DNA of 57,938 nucleotides from Flavobacteriales bacterium. GTDB taxonomy: Bacteria > Bacteroidota > Bacteroidia > Flavobacteriales_D > UBA2798. Positions 1 to 8,607 of this stretch are shown in pieces. The first letter of the stretch is position 1, and every line of letters begins with the position of its first letter. Under the pieces are notes generated by a model, which did no database searches, was not told the origin of the DNA, and saw only the letters and a list, made by a program, of their open reading frames with translations. A program made the position numbers and the translations under genes. The stretch spans positions 1-57,938 of the forward strand of contig JAIBBF010000017.1 of assembly GCA_019694795.1 (NCBI GenBank). Reading direction: 5' to 3'.

Positions 1-13
1 GGTAATCGATACG

Positions 14-1684
14 ATGGCAAGGATATATCACTCTTTTACGATTGAAATTACGGATCAGGCTTTTGTTTCCGGCGAATTTCAGTATAAGCAAACCGCAATA
101 GTTCATTTTCTGAATCGCAATCAGAAAATTATTGATACTGAAAAATACGGAGTAGCCGACACCAATCTGCTCTATCAAACGCTGCACGACGAGGGAATTT
201 TGGATCTCAGCAATTGTTACGTAAAAAATTTCTCGCTTAACGACTACCGCTCCCGCTTCGATATCGGTAAGCTGGATGTGGTGCACATTAAATCGTTTTC
301 TGCCATCAATACCTTTTTCGACAGCGAGGACATCAGCGATTTTTCGCATGCCGAATTTGATGGTGTTTCGGCGGATTTTGTGAACACCCACTTTGCCAAT
401 GGAGCAGTTTCCTTCTATAAATCGAAATTTCACGATATAGATGTCGATTTCTCGAATGTGAATTTCGGAATGGAAAACGTGAATTTCCAGTTTACTTCAT
501 TTGGGAAAGGCAACATCAGTTTTGAAAATACCGTTTTTGGGGATGGAGATGTTTCTTTTGTGAATACCTCATTTGGAGAAGGGAAAGTCAACTTTAAGAA
601 TGCAGATTTCGGACTGGGGAATGTCGATTTCCACTTTGCGCGATTTGGAAAGGGAGATATCAGTTTTGACAAAGCCAATTTCGGTGGAAAAAAAATCGAT
701 TTCAGGAGAGTGGAATTTGGCGAGGGAAAACTGGAATTTACGCGGACTTATTTTGGCGACGGAGAAATTTCATTTGAAGAAAGTGAAGGCGGTAAAGGAC
801 GGAAATCGTTTAAAAAAGCCATTTTCGGAAATGCGAATGTATCGTTTGAACTTTGTCATTTCGACGAAGAACTGAATTTTGAAAACGCCGAATTTGCCGG
901 TGGAAAAATCAATTTTTTTAAAGCACAGGTAAAAGGGATTTCTTTTCGGAATTGCCAGTTAAATAACTACCTGGATTTGCGTGTTGACCGTTGTGAAATT
1001 CTGGATCTTTCCAATACGATTATCAAAGACATTATCGATTTAAAACCCGGATTTTCGAAGGTTGAAATCAGTACACTTTTATTAGTCGGAGCCCGTAATC
1101 TGGGTAAGATTTTTATTGATTGGGAAGAGAATAGTGTTTATCATTTAATAACGAGTCAGGCCGACAGCAGCGCGCTCGAAAAAGCAGAACAGTTCCGCAT
1201 GCTGAAGGAAGACTTTAATGCGAGTGGTCAGTATAACGACGAAGATGCCGCCTACGTTGAATTCAAACGTTTTGAATTAATGCATTCCAAAGCCGAACGC
1301 ATTCGTAAACATCCATCGCAAAAGTGGATGATCATTTTTTCTACTCAATTACAAAAACTGCTTTTCGATAAAATGGGATTGTACGCTACCTCTCCCATCC
1401 GTGTATTAAGCAGCATGCTCGTTGTGTATTTATTTTTCACCGCTATTTACGCCCTGGTTCCCTATACCGGCTGGGGAGAAATACAAACGGGACTCAGCAC
1501 TCCGGAGCCGCTCAGTCAGACTATCATTTCATTTTATTTTAGTGCCGTTACTTTCTTCACCATTGGTTATGGCGACTACTTCCCTTATGGTTTATTACGG
1601 TGGATTGCCTGCGTGGAAGGATTTGCAGGTGTATTTATGATGGCCTATTTCGTGGTAGCCTTTGTGCGAAAAATGTTACGCTGA
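14..1684 (+). CDS. Two-TM potassium channel with N-terminal 12-residue-repeat domain
   Basis: Probable K+-selective pore protein of the inner membrane. The C-terminus has TM1 (about residues 457-483), a pore helix with the K+ selectivity filter TIGYGD (516-521) and TM2 (530-554), the arrangement of simple two-TM channels. Residues about 150-303 form at least twelve repeats with a near-constant 12-residue period of the type FGxGxxxFxxxx (FGKGNISFENTV, FGDGDVSFVNTS, FGEGKVNFKNAD). This looks like a beta-solenoid related to pentapeptide-repeat folds. Residues 385-440 are probably a helical linker. The ATG at 14 is the first in frame, but the frame is open to the window edge, so a longer N-terminus cannot be excluded. 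The stop abuts the stop of the convergent DUF218 gene. The channel assignment is firm; the ligand or role of the repeat domain is unknown. Confidence 0.85.
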   Translation: MARIYHSFTIEITDQAFVSGEFQYKQTAIVHFLNRNQKIIDTEKYGVADTNLLYQTLHDEGILDLSNCYVKNFSLNDYRSRFDIGKLDVVHIKSFSAINTFFDSEDISDFSHAEFDGVSADFVNTHFANGAVSFYKSKFHDIDVDFSNVNFGMENVNFQFTSFGKGNISFENTVFGDGDVSFVNTSFGEGKVNFKNADFGLGNVDFHFARFGKGDISFDKANFGGKKIDFRRVEFGEGKLEFTRTYFGDGEISFEESEGGKGRKSFKKAIFGNANVSFELCHFDEELNFENAEFAGGKINFFKAQVKGISFRNCQLNNYLDLRVDRCEILDLSNTIIKDIIDLKPGFSKVEISTLLLVGARNLGKIFIDWEENSVYHLITSQADSSALEKAEQFRMLKEDFNASGQYNDEDAAYVEFKRFELMHSKAERIRKHPSQKWMIIFSTQLQKLLFDKMGLYATSPIRVLSSMLVVYLFFTAIYALVPYTGWGEIQTGLSTPEPLSQTIISFYFSAVTFFTIGYGDYFPYGLLRWIACVEGFAGVFMMAYFVVAFVRKMLR

Positions 1685-2341
1685 TTAGTGGAACCAGTAA
1701 TAGATTTTTTTCATCCATTCATTGTTAAAGGCAATTAATCCTTCTTCCGTTTTCCACCATTCGTATTCCTTGTATTTAATGCTTGGAGCACCCACCAAAC
1801 AATATTCAATTCCCGAATCTTCCAACTCATTATCGAATACCGATCGCATACGGGATGTGTGGTAGAGCGATGACAATAACATGATTTTTTTTAATCCGTG
1901 TTCCTCACAAAAACGATGAATCACTTTCGCTTCTTCGAGTGTAGAAGTGGATTGATTAATCACAATAATATTCTCCTTTGGAATACCTTCTTTTTCCAGG
2001 TAAAAAGCCGTGGCCTCTGCCTCGGTCATTTTCGTCCCCACCGCCTCCAAAATAGAAGGCACATTTTCTCCGGTGCAAACAAAATAGCTGGCAAATCCTT
2101 CTTTATACATTTTTAAAGCATGCTTACCCCGCTCCAATGAACCTCCTCCCATAATGAAACAATAATCCACTTTTTCCGGTTCATCTGCAGAAATTAAACA
2201 AGATGCCATTCCGCGCATAATGGGAAAACGCAGCAAGAATAAGATCACGATTATACCCAGGTAAATACTCCAGCGGATCATTCGTCTGCGATGGAAAAAG
2301 TTCCGGATTAGGTCCATCACCCTGGTGGTCCAATTTTTCAT
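1685..2341 (-). CDS. DUF218 / YdcF-SanA-like membrane-anchored protein
   Basis: An N-terminal basic stretch (FFHRRRMIRW) is followed by one membrane anchor at about residues 25-45. A DUF218 domain follows, with FIMGGGSLERGKHALKMY, the TEAEATAFYLEKEGI segment and LLSSLYHTSRMRSVF. These match the YdcF/SanA/ElyC family, whose members act in envelope maintenance, for example polysaccharide carrier-lipid metabolism or vancomycin resistance in E. coli. The biochemical activity of this member is unknown. The length of 218 residues is normal for the short membrane-anchored type. It is transcribed toward the K+ channel gene with no gap between the stop codons and divergently from mpg (42 bp). Confidence 0.8.
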   Translation of the reverse strand: MKNWTTRVMDLIRNFFHRRRMIRWSIYLGIIVILFLLRFPIMRGMASCLISADEPEKVDYCFIMGGGSLERGKHALKMYKEGFASYFVCTGENVPSILEAVGTKMTEAEATAFYLEKEGIPKENIIVINQSTSTLEEAKVIHRFCEEHGLKKIMLLSSLYHTSRMRSVFDNELEDSGIEYCLVGAPSIKYKEYEWWKTEEGLIAFNNEWMKKIYYWFH

Positions 2342-2383
2342 TCCGTAAATTTAAGCAATGTGTACGCTTCGTATATTTAAAAC

Positions 2384-2962
2384 ATGAAACTGAGCAGCGA
2401 TTTTTTTATTGACGAAAACGTGGTGGATCTGGCACAACAACTTTTAGGCAAGGTGCTGGTTACCCGAATCGATGGGAAAATTACTTCGGGTATTATTTCA
2501 GAAACCGAAGCCTATAACGGAATTTCGGATAAAGCCTCGCATGCCTATGGTGGAAGAAAAACCGCCCGGACTTCAACGATGTATGAAAAAGGAGGAATTT
2601 CATATGTGTACCTCTGCTATGGAATTCATCACCTGTTCAATGTGGTTACGGGTCCAAAAAACAATCCGCAGGCCATTTTAATTCGTGCCATTCAGCCACT
2701 GGAAGGTAAGGAGGAAATGATGCGGAGGAGAAAATCGAAAAAACTCAGCACCGGTGGACCCGGCACTTTAAGCCAGGCATTGGGAATTGGAATACAACAT
2801 AATGCCATCTCACTTTGTGGTCCGCTGATTTATATCCGGGATGAAAACATCCGTGTATCTCCTTCTTCCATTGCTATTGGTCCACGCATCGGGGTTGATT
2901 ATGCCGGAGAAGATGCATTGCTCCCGTATCGCTTTTTATTGACGAAAGATTATACGCATTAG
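2384..2962 (+). CDS. mpg: DNA-3-methyladenine glycosylase (AAG/MPG family)
   Basis: Base-excision repair enzyme that removes 3-methyladenine and other alkylated purines from DNA. The signature SETEAYNG (residues 39-46) carries the catalytic glutamate at about 42. It is followed by ASHAYGGRKTARTSTMY and ISYVYLCYGIHHLFNVVTG, both typical of the monofunctional AAG fold. Length (192) is normal for bacterial members. It stands alone between the divergent DUF218 gene and ubiE. A second alkylation-repair-like protein lies at 33744, but the two are not linked in an operon. Confidence 0.93.
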   Translation: MKLSSDFFIDENVVDLAQQLLGKVLVTRIDGKITSGIISETEAYNGISDKASHAYGGRKTARTSTMYEKGGISYVYLCYGIHHLFNVVTGPKNNPQAILIRAIQPLEGKEEMMRRRKSKKLSTGGPGTLSQALGIGIQHNAISLCGPLIYIRDENIRVSPSSIAIGPRIGVDYAGEDALLPYRFLLTKDYTH

Positions 2963-3015
2963 TCAACAAGAGGGCATTTCGCTTGTTTTATCCTAGCTAA
3001 ATCGCACGAAAAGGT

Positions 3016-3023
3016 TAATTTTG
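3016..3023 (+). promoter_or_regulatory. -7 element (TAATTTTG) of ubiE promoter
   Basis: TAATTTTG matches the Bacteroidota -7 consensus TAnnTTTG and lies 16 nt before the ubiE start codon. No good -33 TTTG is present at the expected distance, so only the -7 box is supported. Confidence 0.4.
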
Positions 3024-3039
3024 CAATTCACTTCAATTC

Positions 3040-3771
3040 ATGGGTACACAGGTTAAGCCGTATAATCAGAGTCAGGGTAAAAAGGAGCAGGTTGCTCAAA
3101 TGTTTAACAACATATCCGGCAAATATGATTTTTTAAATCATTTCCTCAGCATGGGTATCGATCACCTCTGGAGAAGAAGGGCGATTGGTATGTTGCGTAA
3201 AGAACAACCAAAAGAAATGCTCGATATTGCCACCGGTACCGGTGATTTTGCCATTGCAGCCTTAAAACTGAATCCGAAAAAAGTGACCGGCATAGATATT
3301 TCCGTAGGCATGCTGGAAAAAGGCCGTGAAAAAATGAAGAAGAAGGGCTACGACGACCGTATTGAAATGCTGGAAGGCGATTCGGAAAATCTTCCATTTG
3401 CAGATGCTTCGTTTGATGCCATTACAGTTGGATTTGGCGTACGTAATTTCGAAAATCTGGAAAAGGGATTAGGCGAAATGCTCCGCGTTTTGCGTCCCGG
3501 TAAAACCGCCATCATTTTGGAATTTTCCAAGCCGCGTCGTTTTCCCGTTAAACAAAGTTTTAATTTTTATTCGCGCCGTGTTATTCCTTTTATCGGAAGA
3601 ACCATATCTAAAGATAAAGCGGCCTATACCTATTTACCGGAATCGGTTGCGGCATTTCCGGAGGGACAGGACTTTCTGGATATCCTAAGCAAAGTGGGAT
3701 ACACCGATGTAAAATCCAGAACGGTATCCGGTGGAATTGCCACTATTTATTCGGGCAGAAAAAAATCTTAA
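3040..3771 (+). CDS. ubiE: Demethylmenaquinone methyltransferase
   Basis: SAM-dependent C-methyltransferase for the last step of menaquinone synthesis. Motif I, MLDIATGTGDF, lies at residues about 60-70. VTGIDISVGML (motif II region), GFGVRNFENLEKGL and LRPGKTAIILEFSKP are hallmarks of UbiE/MenG. The C-terminal GGIATIYSGRKK is also typical. Length (243) is normal. Since Bacteroidota respire with menaquinone, the MenG role is the likely one. It lies 50 bp upstream of porT on the same strand, an arrangement often seen in this phylum, and the two are probably co-transcribed. Confidence 0.95.
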   Translation: MGTQVKPYNQSQGKKEQVAQMFNNISGKYDFLNHFLSMGIDHLWRRRAIGMLRKEQPKEMLDIATGTGDFAIAALKLNPKKVTGIDISVGMLEKGREKMKKKGYDDRIEMLEGDSENLPFADASFDAITVGFGVRNFENLEKGLGEMLRVLRPGKTAIILEFSKPRRFPVKQSFNFYSRRVIPFIGRTISKDKAAYTYLPESVAAFPEGQDFLDILSKVGYTDVKSRTVSGGIATIYSGRKKS

Positions 3772-3821
3772 GCAACAAAGTCATGATTTTTTCGTTTCTG
3801 AATCCGGAGGTACGCAATTGC

Positions 3822-4559
3822 ATGAATGAGCATCATTTTTGGAAGAAACAAATTATCCTGATTGTATTTATTCTTTTTATCCCCTTTTCTATCCGGGCTC
3901 AAAAAGAAAAAGTAAACAACCTGCGGAATTTCGATAACAAACCTTATCACTTTGGTTTTATTCTGGCTTACAACTCAGCCAACTTTTATATGGATTTGTA
4001 CGATGTATTTCCCACATCCGATTCATTGATGAATGTCACCTGCGAAAAACAACCCGGATTTGATTTGGGTCCGCTCGCCTCATTGAATTTCAGCAAAAAC
4101 ATTTCTCTTCGTTTTATACCCGCTATTTCGTTTCAGGACCGCAAGTTGCTTTACGATTATTACAAATACAAAAACGGAAAACTGCAACACGATTACGTAA
4201 CACGCAGAGTGGAATCTACCTTCATCAATCTTCCGCTCAACCTGAAATTAAGAACCGACCGCGTAAATAATTTCGCTGCTTATGCCGTTTGTGGTTATCA
4301 GTTCAGCATCGATATGCAATCGCAAAAAAATGTAAGTAATAGCGGACCTCAAGCCATTGTAAAAATTAAAAACATTGATCAGGCATGGCAAGTAGGTGGC
4401 GGACTGGATTTTTTCCTACCCTATTTTAAATTCGGTGTTGAATTAAAATTATCGCATGGTATTCCCAATCTTTTAATTCAGGACGGAACCATGTATTCGT
4501 CTCCAATCGACAAACTGCGGAGTAAGACCTGGTTATTGTCGCTCACCTTCGAAGGTTAA
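3822..4559 (+). CDS. porT: PorT-type outer-membrane beta-barrel protein (type IX secretion)
   Basis: The chosen start at 3822 gives a clean signal peptide (MNEHHFWKKQIILIVFILF ending SIRAQ) and lies 12 nt after GGAGG at 3806. The longer frame from 3783 would bury that signal. The mature protein begins with NLRNFDNKPYHFGFILAYN, the hallmark of PorT, followed by alternating aromatic/hydrophobic strands of an eight-stranded-type barrel. PorT is needed for assembly of the type IX secretion system and hence for gliding or exported virulence factors in Bacteroidota. The position immediately after ubiE supports the assignment. Other T9SS genes are not in the window. Confidence 0.85.
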   Translation: MNEHHFWKKQIILIVFILFIPFSIRAQKEKVNNLRNFDNKPYHFGFILAYNSANFYMDLYDVFPTSDSLMNVTCEKQPGFDLGPLASLNFSKNISLRFIPAISFQDRKLLYDYYKYKNGKLQHDYVTRRVESTFINLPLNLKLRTDRVNNFAAYAVCGYQFSIDMQSQKNVSNSGPQAIVKIKNIDQAWQVGGGLDFFLPYFKFGVELKLSHGIPNLLIQDGTMYSSPIDKLRSKTWLLSLTFEG

Positions 4560-4564
4560 ATACT

Positions 4565-6118
4565 GTGGCACGTACCTTACAACTTTCAGTTCTTCCGGAA
4601 GACACGCAAGATGATGAGCATTTGCTTCGTGCCATTGTACGCCAAAATGGAATTCCTCAGCATGAAATCGGATCGTTTCATGTGGACCGCAAATCGGTGG
4701 ATGCGCGAGGAAGAACCGTTAAATTTCAACTAAAAGTTACTGTGTATTCACCCGGTGAAATTCCGGATGAAAAACCTTTTGTATTTGAAGGGAAAAATGT
4801 TTCGAATGCAGAACCGGTGCATATTATCGGGGCTGGACCAGCAGGATTATTTGCGGCTTTGCGTTTAATTGAATTAGGTAAAAAACCAATTGTATTTGAA
4901 CGCGGTAAAAACGTGCGAGATCGCCGCAGAGATTTGGCCGCCATTAACAAAGAGCATTTGGTGAACCCCGAATCGAATTATTGTTTTGGTGAAGGTGGTG
5001 CAGGAACCTACTCCGACGGAAAACTGTACACGCGTTCAACCAAACGAGGTGATGTAAACCGTATTCTGCAATTATTGGTTCACCATGGTGCAGGCGAACA
5101 TATTTTAGCAGAAGCTCATCCGCATATTGGTACGAATAAACTTCCTAACATCATTGTAAAAATCCGCGAAACGATTTTGGCACACGGAGGGGAAGTCCAC
5201 TTTAACAGCAAACTCACGGATATTATTTTTTCGGGTGATTCGATTCGTCAAATCGAAATCAACAACAATGAAAAACACGATATCAAGTTTTTAATTCTGG
5301 CTACGGGTCATTCTGCCCGCGACATTTTTTATTTACTCGACCGCAAAAAAATTCTCATCAAAGAAAAACAATTTGCATTGGGCGTGCGCGCAGAACATCC
5401 GCAGGAATTAATTGACCGTATTCAATATCATTGCAAGGTCCGTAATCCCTATTTACCTCCTGCCTCCTATTCACTCGTTGAACAGGTGAAAGGTTTAGGT
5501 GTATATTCGTTTTGTATGTGTCCGGGCGGAATCATTGCCCCCTGCGCTACGGGTCCCGAAGAAATTGTCACCAATGGTTGGTCGCCCAGTAAACGCAACA
5601 ATCCCTTTGCCAATTCCGGAATTGTAGTGAGTGTATCCGATGAAGAACTTGCTCCCTACCGAAAATTCGGTGCATTGGCAGCGCTTAAATTTCAGGAAAG
5701 TGTTGAACGGATGTGCTGGTCCACCGCCGGAAAAACCCAAACTGCTCCTGCGCAACGCATGGTTGATTTCAGCAGAAAAAAAATCTCTGCCGATTTGCCC
5801 TCATGCTCCTATCAACCCGGTATTGTTTCTACCGATTTACATCAGGTTTTACCACAGGGAATAGCGCAACGTCTTGCACAGGGATTTGAATTGTTTGGTA
5901 ATAAAATGAGAGGCTATTTTACCAATGATGCTGTATTGGTAGCTCCTGAAAGCAGGACATCTTCCCCCGTTCGCATTCCACGCGATAAGGACAGTCTTCG
6001 TCACCCCCAACTCATCAACCTCCTTCCATGCGGAGAAGGGGCCGGATATGCCGGCGGAATCGTTTCTGCGGCCATTGACGGAGAACGCTGTGCGGAGTCC
6101 TGCATTTTGAATTCATAG
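4565..6118 (+). CDS. FAD-dependent dehydrogenase, COG2509-type
   Basis: Starts at GTG 4565, six bases after porT. An N-terminal 70-residue ferredoxin-like region precedes the dinucleotide fold IIGAGPAGLFAALRLIELG (about residues 87-105) and IVFERGKNVRDRRRD. NYCFGEGGAGTYSDGKLYTR is the glycine-rich signature of the uncharacterised FAD-dependent dehydrogenase family (COG2509). The C-terminus ends with LLPCGEGAGYAGGIVSAAID, the second FAD contact. No membrane segment is visible. The substrate of the family is unknown. It is widespread in Bacteroidota and Firmicutes. The close spacing to porT suggests co-transcription rather than shared function. Confidence 0.88.
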   Translation: MARTLQLSVLPEDTQDDEHLLRAIVRQNGIPQHEIGSFHVDRKSVDARGRTVKFQLKVTVYSPGEIPDEKPFVFEGKNVSNAEPVHIIGAGPAGLFAALRLIELGKKPIVFERGKNVRDRRRDLAAINKEHLVNPESNYCFGEGGAGTYSDGKLYTRSTKRGDVNRILQLLVHHGAGEHILAEAHPHIGTNKLPNIIVKIRETILAHGGEVHFNSKLTDIIFSGDSIRQIEINNNEKHDIKFLILATGHSARDIFYLLDRKKILIKEKQFALGVRAEHPQELIDRIQYHCKVRNPYLPPASYSLVEQVKGLGVYSFCMCPGGIIAPCATGPEEIVTNGWSPSKRNNPFANSGIVVSVSDEELAPYRKFGALAALKFQESVERMCWSTAGKTQTAPAQRMVDFSRKKISADLPSCSYQPGIVSTDLHQVLPQGIAQRLAQGFELFGNKMRGYFTNDAVLVAPESRTSSPVRIPRDKDSLRHPQLINLLPCGEGAGYAGGIVSAAIDGERCAESCILNS

Positions 6119-6140
6119 TCGAATAGCGGATATTGCATTC

Positions 6141-7082
6141 ATGATTCGGAAAGATATTTTACAATTCATCGTTATTGCATTTGGACTCGCATGGATTATT
6201 GCCTGGCTATTATATGTAACGGGGACAACCTACGGCGGATTATCTTCCCAGATTCTGGTGGCTGTTTATTACATGTGGGCTCCTGCAACGGCTGCTATCC
6301 TTGTTCATTCCTTCGGTAAAAAAGAAGCGTTAAAATCCATCGGCTGGAATTATGAATCGCGCACCAATGAATGGTTGTATCTCACACCAATGATTGTTAC
6401 CGGTACCTATCTTTTATACCTCCTTATTTTATTCCTCGGCGGAAATGTATTTTGCATTGAAGGGTTTGGTCACCTCGATTTTAGCAATACTGCTCTATCC
6501 ATTAAAATGTGGGAACTCAGCGGGGCGGATCCTTCTACACCGGCAGTTAGTTTACCTTTTCCTGCATGGGGAATGTTTATTGTTACCTTTTTCACGGGAT
6601 TAATGGCGGGTTCCACCATCAACCTGGTGTTCACCTTTGGTGAAGAATTAGGCTGGCGCGGATTTTTACTTAAGAACATTCAGCATCTCGGCTTTTGGAA
6701 AACAACGTTCATTAGTGGAATCATTTGGGGATTATGGCATGCTCCATTGGTGGCTATGGGACATAATTTTCCGGGAACACCCATCTCTGGAATTTTCATT
6801 ATGACGGCCGGTTGTCTGGCCCTGACTCCCCTGTTTAATTATGCGATGCATAAAAGCGGCAGTATTCTTATTCCCTCCGTGTTACATGCCATCATAAACG
6901 GAACCGTTAATGCTACGCAACTTTATTTATACGATAACGATCCGCGTTACACCCACTTTTTAGGATTGGCCGGAATCATCAGTATTTTAATTGTTACTGT
7001 GGTCATTTTCCTTTTGGATCGAAACTACATTTCAACATTCAGTTCCTATAATCAGGAAAAATTGTCACAACCCACCGAGTGA
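6141..7082 (+). CDS. CPBP-family intramembrane glutamic protease (CAAX/Abi)
   Basis: Integral membrane protein with about eight hydrophobic segments. The diagnostic motifs are FGEELGWRGFLL (motif 1, EExxxR, about residue 170), IIWGLWHAPLVAMGH (motif 2 histidine) and SVLHAIINGTV (motif 3 His/Asn). These residues form the active site in the Rce1/CPBP family. Bacterial members process peptides or act in bacteriocin self-immunity; the substrate here is unknown. It lies 22 bp downstream of the dehydrogenase on the same strand and is probably the end of the ubiE-porT run. Confidence 0.88.
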   Translation: MIRKDILQFIVIAFGLAWIIAWLLYVTGTTYGGLSSQILVAVYYMWAPATAAILVHSFGKKEALKSIGWNYESRTNEWLYLTPMIVTGTYLLYLLILFLGGNVFCIEGFGHLDFSNTALSIKMWELSGADPSTPAVSLPFPAWGMFIVTFFTGLMAGSTINLVFTFGEELGWRGFLLKNIQHLGFWKTTFISGIIWGLWHAPLVAMGHNFPGTPISGIFIMTAGCLALTPLFNYAMHKSGSILIPSVLHAIINGTVNATQLYLYDNDPRYTHFLGLAGIISILIVTVVIFLLDRNYISTFSSYNQEKLSQPTE

Positions 7083-7142
7083 TAAAGACATTTTTTCATT
7101 CTTTGGAATGAGGAACCTGTAAATATTTCCGCTTTTTTCTAT

Positions 7143-7157
7143 TGGCACATCCCTTGC
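7143..7157 (+). promoter_or_regulatory. Sigma-54 (RpoN) -24/-12 promoter of hsp20
   Basis: TTGGCAC-ATCCC-TTGC matches the sigma-54 consensus TGGCACG-N4-TTGCA, with GG and GC in the exact spacing. Predicted transcription would start about 12 bases after the GC, giving a leader of roughly 45 nt before the hsp20 ATG at 7216. No TAnnTTTG box is visible in the same interval. An RpoN and an enhancer-binding protein would be needed and are not in the window. Confidence 0.75.
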
Positions 7158-7215
7158 GCAATTCCATTTCAGAGATCGCGAACTCTTGAACGTTAAACAT
7201 TAAAAAAAAATCACC

Positions 7216-7662
7216 ATGAGCCTGATTAGAAAATACAACAGCTTTCCATTTTTTCCGAGCGTATTCGACGATGAACTTACACGCTCGATGAGCAAATGGC
7301 CCGGCACTATGCATTATAGTGCAAGTATTCCCGCAGTGAATATAACAGAAACAGAAAATCAATTTCAGATTGAAGTTGCAGCTCCGGGAATGAACAAAGA
7401 AGATTTTAAAGTGGAGCTTGAAAACAACATTCTCACCATTTCTTCAGACAAAGAAGAGAAAAAAGAAGTGAGTGACGAAAAAGGAAAATTCACCCGCAAA
7501 GAATTCAGTTATCATTCCTTTACACGTTCCTTTTCCATTCCAGAAAAACTGATTGAACAATCGAAAATCAGCGGTAAATATGAAAATGGAATTCTGCAAA
7601 TTCTATTGCCGAAAAAGGAACATCAGATTGAAAAACCGAACAAACAAATTCAAATTCAATAA
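7216..7662 (+). CDS. Small heat-shock protein (Hsp20/alpha-crystallin)
   Basis: ATP-independent holdase chaperone of the cytoplasm. An N-terminal variable arm of about 40 residues is followed by an alpha-crystallin domain from PAVNITETENQFQIEVAAPG (about residue 36) to ENGILQILLPKK (about 130), with the conserved AAPGMNKEDFKVELENNIL and GxLxxxLPK-type end. The tail after it is short and polar (EKPNKQIQIQ). Length (148) is typical. A run of A residues and a predicted sigma-54 promoter precede it. Single-gene transcript closed by a hairpin shared with mnmD. Confidence 0.94.
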   Translation: MSLIRKYNSFPFFPSVFDDELTRSMSKWPGTMHYSASIPAVNITETENQFQIEVAAPGMNKEDFKVELENNILTISSDKEEKKEVSDEKGKFTRKEFSYHSFTRSFSIPEKLIEQSKISGKYENGILQILLPKKEHQIEKPNKQIQIQ

Positions 7663-7664
7663 AG

Positions 7665-7689
7665 AAAAGGGGGCTCAGCCTCCTTTTTT
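7665..7689. terminator. Bidirectional terminator between hsp20 and mnmD
   Basis: AAAAGGGGGCTCAGCCTCCT followed by TTTTT forms a G+C-rich stem flanked by A and T tracts. It can serve hsp20 on the plus strand and mnmD on the minus strand. Confidence 0.7.
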
Positions 7690-8380
7690 ATTTTCTTGCC
7701 CGCGTCATTTCCCGTTTACCGGGCGGGCCAGGCAATGTTTCCACTGTAAACCCCGCCGTTTTTAAATTGCGTTTTACTTCGCCTTTTGCGCAATAGGTTA
7801 CCAATACGCCTCCGGTTTTCATTAGAGAATAAATTTTTTCGAAAATAGAAATGGTCCATAATTCCGGCTGAACACGCGGTGCAAATGCATCATAAAACAC
7901 AAGATCTGCATTCTCAATTCCAATTATCTCTTCAATTCCTTGGTCCATTTTCTCCAATGAAAAGTATTCGTCCAGTTTCACCGTTTCATTCCATTGGCAG
8001 GTGTGAAGCTGTTTAAATTCATCTTCCATTGCTACTTTTTCACCATAGTGCAGTGCGGAAAAAATGCTTTCATTCAATGGAAATTTTTCGCTGCTGCAAT
8101 AGTGTATTTTCACACGGTGACTGCGTGCAAATTGCCAACTGAGCAATGCATTTAATCCTGTACCAAATCCAATTTCCAAAATAGAAATGGAGGACTGTTG
8201 GTGGGAAATAGGTTTTAATCCCGCATCAATAAAAACATGCAGCGATTCGGTAAGTGCTCCGTTTACGGAATGATAGGTTTCATCCTTATCCGGCAGATAA
8301 AGTGTCACCGTTCCATCAGCGGTAAGTACCGTTTCAATAGTGGATTGATTTTTCAGAAAAAGGTCGTTTTTACGATGCAA
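7688..8380 (-). CDS. mnmD: tRNA 5-methylaminomethyl-2-thiouridine methyltransferase
   Basis: SAM-dependent methyltransferase that finishes the mnm5s2U modification at wobble position 34 of tRNAs. The N-terminal DETYHSVNGALTESLHVFID matches the opening segment of the MnmC/MnmD methyltransferase domain. ISILEIGFGTGLNALL (about residue 65) is the SAM motif. DLVFYDAFAPRVQPELW (about residue 160) and LMKTGGVLVTYCAKGEVKRNL are diagnostic. The protein lacks the FAD oxidase half of E. coli MnmC, which is the normal form (MnmD) in Bacteroidota. Convergent with hsp20. Confidence 0.9.
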   Translation of the reverse strand: MHRKNDLFLKNQSTIETVLTADGTVTLYLPDKDETYHSVNGALTESLHVFIDAGLKPISHQQSSISILEIGFGTGLNALLSWQFARSHRVKIHYCSSEKFPLNESIFSALHYGEKVAMEDEFKQLHTCQWNETVKLDEYFSLEKMDQGIEEIIGIENADLVFYDAFAPRVQPELWTISIFEKIYSLMKTGGVLVTYCAKGEVKRNLKTAGFTVETLPGPPGKREMTRARK

Positions 8381-8504
8381 CGGTTCAAATTTACCGATAA
8401 AAGGAACATGGATAAAAGCAAGGGTTTAAAAGGTGAAATAGGCAACACAACCCTTCGACACAGGCTTACGTTTTAAGAACAAATGGACATTAAAACGATA
8501 AGCC

Positions 8505-8579
8505 ATGACTGATAAATCAACCGCCTATGCTTTCCTTGTGATTGGGATTTTCACAATGATCGCGATCTTTGTGTGCTAA
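8505..8579 (+). CDS. Candidate 24-residue single-TM peptide
   Basis: A short frame encodes a polar start (MTDKSTAYA) followed by a continuous hydrophobic stretch FLVIGIFTMIAIFV ending in Cys, with one clean stop and a rho-independent hairpin 29 bp later. It sits in a 328-bp interval between the divergent mnmD and ybjN-like genes that holds nothing else recognisable. The composition and its own terminator suggest a real small membrane protein. There is no strong ribosome-binding site and no clear promoter, and I do not recognise the family. Confidence 0.4.
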   Translation: MTDKSTAYAFLVIGIFTMIAIFVC

Positions 8580-8607
8580 GCACGCTCTCTCCTCTATCGA
8601 TATAGAT

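Noticed and set aside
430-678. Minus-strand ORF over the channel repeat region
   Set aside because: It is the mirror of the repetitive FG-rich coding sequence of the plus-strand channel gene.
2614-2681. Alternative short frames inside mpg and ubiE
   Set aside because: They lie wholly within well-conserved enzymes in other frames.
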